Assembly: GCA_947500135.1 (NCBI GenBank)
Contig: CANMQX010000004.1
Span: 186,001 to 250,000 of the forward strand
Length of the DNA: 64,000 nucleotides
DNA from: an uncultured Paracoccaceae bacterium
GTDB taxonomy: Bacteria > Pseudomonadota > Alphaproteobacteria > Rhodobacterales > Rhodobacteraceae
Direction of reading: 5' to 3'
Shown here: positions 1 to 7,798 of the stretch, one piece after another
How the letters are laid out: every line of letters begins with the position of its first letter
Numbering within the stretch: the first letter of the stretch is position 1
The notes under the pieces: generated by a model
The model's input: the letters and a program-made list of their open reading frames with translations, nothing else
The model's database searches: none
What the model was told of the DNA's origin: nothing
Translations under genes and position numbers: made by a program

Positions 1-422
1 CCGATCAAGACGACAAGGGTGAAGACTAATGCCGCGATCAGGGCCAGCGGCAGGAATACGATCACCTGGTCAATCCGGGTGCGGAACCTGTCAAAAGCCG
101 GGTTCAGTCGGTCGCCGATATCGGCTGTTTCGGTCACGTTATTCTTGACGGCGACTACCCCTTCGATCCGAGTGGCGAGCGGTTCAAGCGCCAGCGCCTC
201 CACGGCAGAGGTGGTTGTGCCCCGCAAGCTGACGATCCCCTCACTGACTGTCACGGTGACATCATCGTAATTGCCCAACTCGGCCAGGATTTCGCGCATC
301 CGGTTTGCGATGGCCGCATCTTGCTGGGCCGAGTTTTCGGTGGTGATCGTGCCTGTTGCCTCTTGGGCAGCCGCAGGCAGGGCCAGCGTCAATAACAAAC
401 AGATAGCGAGCAAAATGCGCAT
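1..422 (-). CDS. Mechanosensitive ion channel protein with N-terminal BON domain (partial)
   Basis: This gene is absent from the ORF track because it runs off the left edge; I translated it by hand from the ATG at 422. The first 140 codons give a signal peptide (MRILLAICLLLTLALPAAAQ), a BON-type segment (about residues 35-105, with VTVTVSEGIVSLRGTTT) and the start of a hydrophobic helix (VIVFLPLALIAALVFTLVV). In Rhodobacterales this order is typical of MscS-family channels with a periplasmic BON domain. The channel domain lies outside the window, so the MscS assignment is inferred. It lies 65 bp downstream of kdsA on the same strand and may be co-transcribed. Confidence 0.72.
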   Translation of the reverse strand, partial: MRILLAICLLLTLALPAAAQEATGTITTENSAQQDAAIANRMREILAELGNYDDVTVTVSEGIVSLRGTTTSAVEALALEPLATRIEGVVAVKNNVTETADIGDRLNPAFDRFRTRIDQVIVFLPLALIAALVFTLVVLI

Positions 423-487
423 GAAGAATGATCCGGTCAGGCTTTGCCTGACCCTATTGCGTTGGCGCGCGCGCGAAAACCCTTTTG

Positions 488-1321
488 TCAGACCCGCAGG
501 GGGTCAGCCTTGGCCAGGGCATCAAACCCCATCAGGCTGGCGATCAGGGCATCCATCTGATCAAGCGGGATCATGTTTGGCCCGTCAGAGGGGGCGTTAT
601 CGGGGTCTTCATGCGTTTCGATGAACACCGCCGCGATCCCAAGAGAGACGGCAGCGCGTGCCATCACGGGCGCAAATTCGCGCTGACCGCCGGATGATCC
701 GCCTTGCCCGCCAGGCTGTTGCACCGAATGGGTGGCATCCATCACAACCGGATAACCTGTGCGCGCCATGGTGGGCAGGGACCGCATATCAGCAACCAGC
801 GTGTTATAGCCAAATGATGCCCCGCGTTCGGTCAGTAGGATCTTTTTATTGCCAGTGCTTTCGACCTTGGCGACCACGTTGACCATATCCCATGGGGCCA
901 GGAACTGCCCCTTTTTGATGTTGATCACGGCACCCGTCTGGCCTGCCGCCAGCAAAAGATCGGTCTGGCGGCACAAAAAGGCGGGTATTTGCAGGATGTC
1001 ACAGACCTCTGCCACCGGGGCGCAGTGTTCGGCGGTATGCACATCGGTCACGGTGGGGCAGCCGACCTTGTCTTTGACGGCTTGCATGATCTGCATGCCA
1101 TCGGACAAACCTGCGCCGCGCTTGCCGCTGACAGAGGTGCGGTTGGCCTTGTCAAAGCTGCCTTTGAACACGAATTGTGCGCCATGGGCGGCACAAACCT
1201 TCGACATTTGACCGGCTATCATCAAGGCGTGATCTTCGGTTTCCAACTGGCAGGGACCGGCGATGACCAAAAGCGGACGGTCATTGCTGACGGTCAACTG
1301 CCCAATTTTGACATCGTGCAT
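488..1321 (-). CDS. kdsA: 3-deoxy-8-phosphooctulonate (KDO-8-P) synthase
   Basis: The 277-residue product is full length for KdsA, which condenses phosphoenolpyruvate with arabinose 5-phosphate to make KDO-8-phosphate for LPS and capsule in the cytoplasm. Family motifs are seen in order: IAGPCQLE, FKGSFDKANRTS, TDVHTAEHC, NIKKGQFLAPWDM, LTERGASFGYN, VVMDATHSVQQPGG and ETHEDPDNAPSDGPN. Cys in GPC (where the E. coli enzyme has Asn) marks the metal-dependent class by family knowledge. Its ATG touches the stop of the upstream KpsE-like gene, so it is probably the last or near-last gene of a capsule-export operon. Confidence 0.96.
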   Translation of the reverse strand: MHDVKIGQLTVSNDRPLLVIAGPCQLETEDHALMIAGQMSKVCAAHGAQFVFKGSFDKANRTSVSGKRGAGLSDGMQIMQAVKDKVGCPTVTDVHTAEHCAPVAEVCDILQIPAFLCRQTDLLLAAGQTGAVINIKKGQFLAPWDMVNVVAKVESTGNKKILLTERGASFGYNTLVADMRSLPTMARTGYPVVMDATHSVQQPGGQGGSSGGQREFAPVMARAAVSLGIAAVFIETHEDPDNAPSDGPNMIPLDQMDALIASLMGFDALAKADPLRV

Positions 1322-2865
1322 CAGGAACTGACCTGTTCGCGCAGGATGGCGGCCGTAAGTGAAATCATCAGATAAATCCCCGAGAAGATGAGAAAAGCCA
1401 AGATCGTGTTTTCAAACGCGCGCGGATATGTCGCCTGATCCGGGGCGATGGGCCGCACACTTTGCGACAGGTAGCGGACTTGCCTGTTGGCTTCAATACG
1501 GGCTGTTTCCATTTGGGTCAGGGCCTGCTGCACCAGCACTGTGCGAAAGGCGTAGTCTTCTTCGGCGGTGCGCAATTCAGTGTTACGGGCGGCCAGCGAT
1601 GTCCCTGATCCGTTGCCAGATGTCATGTCCGTGCGCAGTTGGGCGGCCAATTCATCAATATTGGCGATCTGGTCGCGCAGGCTTTGGACCTGTAATTCGC
1701 TGGGGCGGGCGACATTCAGCCGCGATTGCAGGATCAGGTTAAGTCGCTGACGCTCTGTCTCTAACGATGCAATCTGCGCCATCTGTGCAGAGGTTTCAGC
1801 AGCGACGTCAATCTGCTGAAAATCCTGCTGGATGCGCAACAGCTCTGCCAGCGCCTCGGCCCGTTGGCGTTCGGCAACCTCGTAGCTTTCGCGCGCCCCG
1901 CTCATCTGGTCAGCGCGCAGCCGACTGGTCAGTTGATCCACCTGTTCTTCTGCGTAACTGATAAGGGCTTGCGAAAACTCGGCACTTTTCTGCGGATCGG
2001 CGGCAATCACCTCCATCCGAATAATGCCTTCGGTTGGGTCGTAACTGATGCGCACATGATCCATGTAAAGCTCAAATGCGTCTTCGTTGGTCGCGTCCGC
2101 TGGCAAGCGTTGGATATCGTCAATCTGGGGGGTGCTGAAATGCGCCTTGAACCCATGATCGGCGTCCAGACGCAACATCGCCTCGCGCGAGGCAAGGTAG
2201 GATTGCACCGCGATGCTGTCCTGCTGCGTGGCCATTGACGTGCCTTGGAACAAGCTCGCCAGACCGGGTGCCGTCTGTTGTGACTGGGCCTGCTGGATCA
2301 CGATTTCCGATTTGGTCGCAAACATTGGGGTTGCCATGGTGAAATAATACCACCCGATCATGAAGGTGGGCAGGAACACAAAGAATGACAGCCGGGTGAA
2401 CAGCAAAAACAGTTTGCGCCGCCGCCGCCGGGCGATATCGCGCTGAATTGTCGCCACGTCGGCCAGTTGTTTGCTGCCGGGCTGGGGCAGGGCCGGGGAA
2501 ATTGCCCGGCCACCTTTTTTCACCTTGTCAGGCAGTTGCACATTGGCCTGGCTTTGCTTTGCTTTTTCTTCGTCTGCGGTGACCAGTTCCAGAACAGAGT
2601 TGCGCTGAAAAGGATCTATTCCGGCGCTGCGTAGCTGATAGATCGCGTCAACATCCGACTCCACCGTCAGCCCGTGCTTTTGAGCCACACGGCGCGCCAT
2701 GCGAAGTTGACGACCTGTCAGGCCTTCCTGACCGATCGCCTCCAACGCGGCTTCGCGTTCGGCATCTGAAACAGGCGGGACCTGCGGCGCCTCAGGTGTG
2801 TCCACTGGCGTCGCTTTGCCGCCCCGCCTGATGCGGAATCTTTTAACCTTGGGTTTCGTAGTCAT
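1321..2865 (-). CDS. KpsE-like capsule polysaccharide export inner-membrane protein
   Basis: About 514 residues. The N-terminus is basic and Pro-rich; a transmembrane segment (LSFFVFLPTFMIGWYYF) lies near residue 185, followed by a long coiled-coil periplasmic region and a second transmembrane helix near the C-terminus (ILAFLIFSGIYLMISL). This is the KpsE/Wzz-type architecture of the periplasmic adaptor for ABC-dependent capsule export. I use the ATG at 2865 (MTTKPKVKRF) because the ORF-track start at 2895 is a TTG. It overlaps the end of the KpsT-like gene by 23 bp, indicating translational coupling. Confidence 0.85.
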   Translation of the reverse strand: MTTKPKVKRFRIRRGGKATPVDTPEAPQVPPVSDAEREAALEAIGQEGLTGRQLRMARRVAQKHGLTVESDVDAIYQLRSAGIDPFQRNSVLELVTADEEKAKQSQANVQLPDKVKKGGRAISPALPQPGSKQLADVATIQRDIARRRRRKLFLLFTRLSFFVFLPTFMIGWYYFTMATPMFATKSEIVIQQAQSQQTAPGLASLFQGTSMATQQDSIAVQSYLASREAMLRLDADHGFKAHFSTPQIDDIQRLPADATNEDAFELYMDHVRISYDPTEGIIRMEVIAADPQKSAEFSQALISYAEEQVDQLTSRLRADQMSGARESYEVAERQRAEALAELLRIQQDFQQIDVAAETSAQMAQIASLETERQRLNLILQSRLNVARPSELQVQSLRDQIANIDELAAQLRTDMTSGNGSGTSLAARNTELRTAEEDYAFRTVLVQQALTQMETARIEANRQVRYLSQSVRPIAPDQATYPRAFENTILAFLIFSGIYLMISLTAAILREQVSS

Positions 2866-3502
2866 AGAGCACTTTTGCCTCTTCCAAGGTGTCAAACATA
2901 TGTAGCTGTCCGTTCCTTAACACAGCTGCAGAGCGTGCAAACCTCTCCAAAGTTGCAGGCTGGTGGGAAACGATGATCATCGTGGTTTTTTCCAACCGTT
3001 CGCGCAGGATCTGGCCTGCCTTGCGGTTGAATTCTGCATCCGTCGCACCGGGCATCCCCTCATCAACCAGATAGATGTCAAAATCCAGCGCCAGCATCAG
3101 AGCAAAGGAAAATCGCTGTGCCATACCGCTTGAATAGACGCCAACAGGCTGATCAAAATATTCATCCAACCCGCAAAGCCATTGGCAAAACGCCTCAACA
3201 TAATCGGGATCAAGCCCGTAGAGCCGGGCGATATAGCGGCTGTTTTCGCGGGCAGAGTGTTTTTGCGTGACACCGCCCATAAACCCCAGCGGAAAGGATA
3301 TTTTGCTGGTCCGGGTGATCGTGCCCTCATCCGGCTTTTCCAAACCCGCCATCATCTTGATCAACGTTGTTTTGCCGGTGCCGTTCGGGGCCAGAATGCC
3401 CAGCGAATTGCCCAGCTCAACCCGAAAGGACACGCGGTCAAGGATCACCTTGCGCTGCGTGCCAGTCCAGAAAGACTTGCTGACATTCGCGAACTCTATC
3501 AT
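2843..3502 (-). CDS. KpsT-like capsule export ABC transporter ATPase
   Basis: A 219-residue ATPase with Walker A (APNGTGKTT), signature motif (YSSGMAQRFSFAL) and Walker B (IYLVDEGMPG) followed by a switch His (VSHQP). Length and sequence fit the KpsT/ABCA group of capsule exporters rather than a general ABC ATPase. It should energise export of polysaccharide with a KpsM permease, but no permease gene lies next to it; upstream is a glycosylase-fold gene. It forms an operon with the KpsE-like gene and kdsA, which makes a capsule-linker role likely. Confidence 0.88.
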   Translation of the reverse strand: MIEFANVSKSFWTGTQRKVILDRVSFRVELGNSLGILAPNGTGKTTLIKMMAGLEKPDEGTITRTSKISFPLGFMGGVTQKHSARENSRYIARLYGLDPDYVEAFCQWLCGLDEYFDQPVGVYSSGMAQRFSFALMLALDFDIYLVDEGMPGATDAEFNRKAGQILRERLEKTTMIIVSHQPATLERFARSAAVLRNGQLHMFDTLEEAKVLYDYETQG

Positions 3503-3623
3503 TTCACTCTCGACCTTGCGGCGCCCTTGTCATGACGGCAATAGGTTAACACCGCATCACAATAGGCGATTTTTCACATCATTATCCCCAAAATATGGCA
3601 GTAATACAGCGACAAAGACGTGA

Positions 3624-4235
3624 TCAGCCGTTTTCGGCGGTATCCGTGGTCGCGCTTGCAATCGTTTCCCGGATCGTTGCCTGCAAGGCTGGAACCAATT
3701 CAGTTTCGAACCATGGGTTCTTGCGCAGCCAGCCATTGTTGCGCCAAGACGGGTGCGGCAGCACAAAGACACCTGGCGGATGCGCGCGCCAATCCGCGAC
3801 AATATCCCGCAGCGCCCCGCGCAGGCCCAAATGCCGTTCTATCGCGTATTTCCCGATGATCAGCGATATTTTCGGGGGCCCCATCTGCGCCAGCACCTGT
3901 TCATGCCAAGTGTCCCAACATATGCGCGGCGGCGGCAAATCGGCCCCTCTGGCGTTATATCCGGGAAAGCAGAAGGCGGTTGGCAGAACCGATACAAGCG
4001 CACGGTTGTAAAACTGGTCGCGTGTCACGCCCATCCAGTTCCGCAGCCGGTCACCGGACCGATCCCAAAACGGCTTGCCCACCTCATGCACGCGCATGCC
4101 GGGGGCCTGGCCTGCCACCATGATCGGGGTGCCCGCCTGAAACCACGGCACTGGCCGGGGGCGATGCCGCGTTGCGGTTTGGGCAAAGCGGTCGGCGCAT
4201 AAGGTGCATTTGCTGATTTGGGTCACAAGCGTCAT
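3624..4235 (-). CDS. Uracil-DNA glycosylase superfamily protein
   Basis: The 398-residue ORF in the track is over-extended; the homologous part starts at the ATG at 4235 (MTLVTQISKCTLCADRF) and gives 203 residues. It carries the two UDG-fold signatures: GQAPGMRVHEVGKPFWDRSG near residue 40, where the water-activating loop lies, and LPHPSWRNNGWL near residue 165, the base-binding loop. An N-terminal CxxC pair could belong to an iron-sulfur site as in family 4/5 enzymes, but I cannot place four ligands. Uracil excision is therefore inferred. The true start leaves 54 bp to the divergent SseB gene. Confidence 0.78.
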   Translation of the reverse strand: MTLVTQISKCTLCADRFAQTATRHRPRPVPWFQAGTPIMVAGQAPGMRVHEVGKPFWDRSGDRLRNWMGVTRDQFYNRALVSVLPTAFCFPGYNARGADLPPPRICWDTWHEQVLAQMGPPKISLIIGKYAIERHLGLRGALRDIVADWRAHPPGVFVLPHPSWRNNGWLRKNPWFETELVPALQATIRETIASATTDTAENG

Positions 4236-4289
4236 AGGCGTATGGCTATCACGCTTGCCTTTCACGCGCACGCACCCTAACTCGCCCCT

Positions 4290-5063
4290 ATGACTGATCT
4301 GGATACAGCGCACGCCGCGATGCAAGCGGCCCCCGATGACGACGCCGCGCGCTTGCGGTTTTATGAACGGCTTGCCGATACGGAATTGTTCATGCTGCTG
4401 GGGGCAGAGGCGCAAGGCGACCAGATCACGCCAGAGTTGTTCGAGATCGAAGATCAGCGTTTCACCCTTGTCTTTGACCGCGAAGAACGGCTGTCGCAAT
4501 TCGTGGGCCGTGTAGCCCCCTATGCCGGGCTGCCTGGGCGGGCATTGGCTGAAATGCTGGCAGGGCAGGATATCGGGCTGGCGCTGAACCTTGATGTGGC
4601 CCCATCTGCGATGCTGATCCCTGCCGAGGCGGTGGATTGGCTTGTCCAAACGCTGGGCAACACACCATCTGAGACAGAGGCCCGCCTGTCCGAGGTCAGC
4701 GCACCCAATGTGCCCGAAGCCGTGGTCACCGGGCTGGACCGGAAATTGGCGATTGCCGCAGGCCGGGCGCGTTCGGCCTATCTTGCCGCCGCCACATATG
4801 ATGATGGCGGGCGCGGGCATGTTCTGGCGTTCATTGATGCGGTTGATGGTGCTGAAAAGGCACTGGCAACTGCGGCCAGCGAGGCGCTGACCTTTTCAGG
4901 GATCGAGGCAGGTATGATTGACGTGCTGTTTGTGCGGTCAGCCGATCCGCTCGCGACGCATCTGGCCAAGGTCGGCCTGCGTTTTGACCTGCCGCAACCA
5001 GAGGTCGCGCAAGCGCCCCAGGCGCCGGGCACGGACCCCGATAAGCCACCAAAACTGCGTTAG
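4290..5063 (+). CDS. SseB family protein
   Basis: The 257-residue product matches the SseB N-terminal domain family: after about 30 residues comes FYERLADTELFMLLGAEAQGD, then a region with FTLVFDREERLSQF. These proteins are cytoplasmic and functionally ill-defined (E. coli SseB affects serine sensitivity). No signal peptide is present. A low-complexity Pro/Ala-rich tail closes the protein. Its stop overlaps the stop of the convergent thioredoxin-fold gene by 4 bp. The family call is good; the role is unknown. Confidence 0.82.
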   Translation: MTDLDTAHAAMQAAPDDDAARLRFYERLADTELFMLLGAEAQGDQITPELFEIEDQRFTLVFDREERLSQFVGRVAPYAGLPGRALAEMLAGQDIGLALNLDVAPSAMLIPAEAVDWLVQTLGNTPSETEARLSEVSAPNVPEAVVTGLDRKLAIAAGRARSAYLAAATYDDGGRGHVLAFIDAVDGAEKALATAASEALTFSGIEAGMIDVLFVRSADPLATHLAKVGLRFDLPQPEVAQAPQAPGTDPDKPPKLR

Positions 5064-5722
5064 TTGGCGGCGGCCTTCATGCTGGCCAATGCCGCCATCA
5101 GCCCGGTCCTGTCATAGCCACGATACCAGTCGATCCAACCATCGCGACGGGTCTCAACCGATGATGCGTTCAGCTTGGCCGCAAACCGCCCGTCTGGCCC
5201 GACGGTAAAGATGAACGGCAAGCTTTGATCAAATGCGGCGTCAGCGCCAGTTTGTCGCAAAACGTCATAGCCATCAGGGGAATAGTAATCCTCTATATGC
5301 ACCAGAACAAAGTGATCCGCCACGAATTGCCGGAGTGCTGCGGCCTCTGCGGTCGGGTCTTGGCGCGGTTTTTCGTTTAGGGTGACCTGCTCTGTCTGGT
5401 CAGCGCCAGGATCGCTAAAGCGATATGTCATCCGGGTATGCGCGCCCGCGATGTACTGGTCGAACACATGACACCAGATGCACCATTCCGCGCCAAAACT
5501 CACAAGCAAGGTTTTCCCTTCGGTGTCTGCAACCGAGAGTGCCCGCTGGAACAGCTTTGTCTGGCTGCCACATTCGTCGTATAGCGCGGCACGTCCGCCC
5601 CGGCAGCTACGCGCGATCTCAGCAGGTAATATTGTGATATTATCCTGCGCTGCCACCGAGATCGGATGCAACAAAACCGTTGCGGTCGCGGCCAGCAGCA
5701 TGATGCGGATAGTTGCAAACAT
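5060..5722 (-). CDS. Secreted thioredoxin-fold protein
   Basis: I use the ATG at 5722 (MFATIRIMLLAATATVLL), which gives a clear signal peptide ending near AAQ and a 220-residue protein; the longer track ORF would run into the upstream gene. The motif FGAEWCIWCHVFD supplies a CxxC redox pair in a thioredoxin-fold context, followed by a long insertion and SLPFIFTVGPDGRFAAKL, where the cis-Pro strand is expected. Periplasmic thiol:disulfide exchange is the likely activity. It follows the dehydrogenase gene by 4 bp and is probably the last gene of the mre-rodA transcript. Confidence 0.8.
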   Translation of the reverse strand: MFATIRIMLLAATATVLLHPISVAAQDNITILPAEIARSCRGGRAALYDECGSQTKLFQRALSVADTEGKTLLVSFGAEWCIWCHVFDQYIAGAHTRMTYRFSDPGADQTEQVTLNEKPRQDPTAEAAALRQFVADHFVLVHIEDYYSPDGYDVLRQTGADAAFDQSLPFIFTVGPDGRFAAKLNASSVETRRDGWIDWYRGYDRTGLMAALASMKAAAN

Positions 5723-5726
5723 AAGC

Positions 5727-6659
5727 TCAGTACCCCAATGCACGATCGACAAGATGCAGGAATCCCGCACCACGTTCACCGCGGCTGATATTTTCCGCGA
5801 TGATCTGTGATGCGGTTTCTGGCCGTGTGGTTGAGGCGATATGCGGGGTGACGGTGACCCGCGGATGCGCCCAGAAGGGGTGATCGGCAGGCAGCGGTTC
5901 GACCCGAAACACATCCAGCGTTGCATGGGCGATCTGACCATCATCAAGGGCTGCCAATAATGCATCGTCATCAATCAATGGACCGCGGCCGGGGTTTATG
6001 ACAAACGCCCCTTTGGCCAGTAAGGCGAGGCTGTCGCGGTTCAGGATACTTTCGGTCTGCGGCGTTTGCGGCAACAGCAACACGACAATCTCGGCTCCGG
6101 TCAAGGCGGTTTTCAATCCGTCATCACCATGCAGGCAACGGATATTGGGAATATCCTTGGCCGCACGGCTCCAACCAGTCACTGGAAAGCCCAGCCCATG
6201 CAGGGCCTGCCCGCAAGCAGCCCCAAGTGCGCCGATCCCAAGGATCGTTATCGGTCGCTGGGCGGCAACAGGCGGAAAAACCGCATCGCGCCAGATCCCG
6301 TCCTGCCCGTGAATATGCGCGTCCATGCCCAGATGATGGCGCATTGCATGACCAACAACCCATTCAACCATGCCGCTGGTCAGGCTGTCATCGACCATAC
6401 GGCAAAGGGGCTGGGTCAGGGTCTGGTTATCAACAACGGTTTCCACCCCGGCCCACAGGCTCATGATTGCCTTGGTGCGGGTGTAGGGGCTGAAATCGCG
6501 GACCGGTCCGTTGGGGGCGAAGATGATGTAATCGGTCTGATCGGGGGAATGATCGCAGGACAGGGCGACATCCAGACCGGCAGCGATAAATGCAGCGTTC
6601 AGCGGGGCTTCATATTCGGCCCAGCGCGTGGGCTGGGCAGAGAACAGGACATTCAACAT
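5727..6659 (-). CDS. D-2-hydroxyacid dehydrogenase, glyoxylate/hydroxypyruvate reductase A type
   Basis: The 310-residue protein has the D-isomer-specific hydroxyacid dehydrogenase layout: an NAD(P)-binding GIGALGAACG motif near residue 142 and catalytic Arg (INPGRGPL), Glu (RVEPLP) and His (VTPHIAS) in order. Length and the absence of a C-terminal ACT domain fit GhrA, which reduces glyoxylate and hydroxypyruvate with NADPH. Substrate choice cannot be read from sequence alone. Its ATG overlaps the rodA stop (ATGA), so it is co-translated with the cell-shape genes. Confidence 0.88.
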   Translation of the reverse strand: MLNVLFSAQPTRWAEYEAPLNAAFIAAGLDVALSCDHSPDQTDYIIFAPNGPVRDFSPYTRTKAIMSLWAGVETVVDNQTLTQPLCRMVDDSLTSGMVEWVVGHAMRHHLGMDAHIHGQDGIWRDAVFPPVAAQRPITILGIGALGAACGQALHGLGFPVTGWSRAAKDIPNIRCLHGDDGLKTALTGAEIVVLLLPQTPQTESILNRDSLALLAKGAFVINPGRGPLIDDDALLAALDDGQIAHATLDVFRVEPLPADHPFWAHPRVTVTPHIASTTRPETASQIIAENISRGERGAGFLHLVDRALGY

Positions 6660-7798
6660 CAGCGGGGCTTATGCACATGGGCGCTTTGGACCAGTCCAAA
6701 GGCCACCAACAGCACCAGCATCGCCGACCCGCCATAGCTGACAAGGGGCAGGGGAACACCCACAACCGGGGCAAGGCCGGTTACCATCGCCATGTTGACG
6801 GCAAAGAATAGAAAAAAAGTCATCGCAATTCCAAGGGTCAGGAGGGAAGCAAACCGGTCCCGGTTTGTCAGGGCCGTGACCACACAAAAGGCCACGATTA
6901 GCAGATAAAGGACCAGCAGGGTGAAAGCGCCGACAAACCCGAATTCTTCTGCCAGTGTCGTAAAGATAAAATCGGTATGTTTTTCGGGCAGAAAGTTCAG
7001 GCGGCTTTGGGTGCCTTGCATAAACCCACGCCCGGTCCAACCGCCAGAGCCGAGGGCGATCTTGGCCTGGGTGATGTGATAACCGGCCCCTAACGGATCG
7101 TTGGACGGGTCCAGAAATGTGTCGATCCGGCGATATTGATAGTCTTTCAGCAACTGCCATGGGGTTCCACGGCTTTGGAAAACAGCCGCAATCGCTGCCA
7201 CCCCGCCACCTATGACCGTCGCAAAATAGGCCCAATGGACGCCCGCCAGAAACATCACTGTCGCCCCGCCCATGAGCAGCAAAAGGGCCGTGCCCAGATC
7301 AGGTTGGTTCAGCACCATGGCAACCGGGGCCAGAATGAACAGAATCGGTAGGGTGACCCAGAACGGGTGCGACACTTTCTTATTCGGCAACCAATCGTAA
7401 TAGGCGGCCAGAAACAAGACCAGGGTGACTTTGGTCAGCTCGGATGGTTGCAGGCGCATGAACCCCAGGTTGATCCAGCGCTGGGCGCCCATATTCACCT
7501 CGCCAAAGAACTGCACGGCAAGCAAAAGCAGGATTGAGCCGCCAAAGGCCACAAATGCCATGTTGCGCCAAAACCAGATCGGGACCATGGCCACGAAAAT
7601 CATCAGGACCAAACCCATGCCGAAACGCTTCATCTGCGGTTCCATCCACGGCGTGGGGGAACCGCCAGCCACTGAATAAAGCATCAGAAAGCCAAAACCG
7701 GACACTGCGATCAGCAGCATGATAATCGGCCAATTCAGATACCACAGCTTGCGCAGGCCGGTGGGCACGAATTTGGTATTATACTCAAGATAACTCAT
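6659..7798 (-). CDS. rodA: Rod shape-determining protein RodA (SEDS peptidoglycan polymerase)
   Basis: A 379-residue polytopic membrane protein of the SEDS family. Diagnostic stretches include GAQRWINLGFMRLQPSELTK, HPFWVTLPILFILAPV and LPEKHTDFIFTTLAEEFGF. The PSEL/TK block and the conserved Asp/Glu loops match RodA rather than FtsW. It polymerises lipid II glycan strands together with PBP2. Its ATG overlaps the mrdA stop by 4 bp, supporting coupled expression of the polymerase-transpeptidase pair. Confidence 0.97.
   Translation of the reverse strand: MSYLEYNTKFVPTGLRKLWYLNWPIIMLLIAVSGFGFLMLYSVAGGSPTPWMEPQMKRFGMGLVLMIFVAMVPIWFWRNMAFVAFGGSILLLLAVQFFGEVNMGAQRWINLGFMRLQPSELTKVTLVLFLAAYYDWLPNKKVSHPFWVTLPILFILAPVAMVLNQPDLGTALLLLMGGATVMFLAGVHWAYFATVIGGGVAAIAAVFQSRGTPWQLLKDYQYRRIDTFLDPSNDPLGAGYHITQAKIALGSGGWTGRGFMQGTQSRLNFLPEKHTDFIFTTLAEEFGFVGAFTLLVLYLLIVAFCVVTALTNRDRFASLLTLGIAMTFFLFFAVNMAMVTGLAPVVGVPLPLVSYGGSAMLVLLVAFGLVQSAHVHKPR

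Noticed and set aside
4236-4820. Upstream extension of the glycosylase ORF (to 398 codons)
   Set aside because: It lies antisense to the SseB gene; the homologous protein begins at the ATG at 4235.
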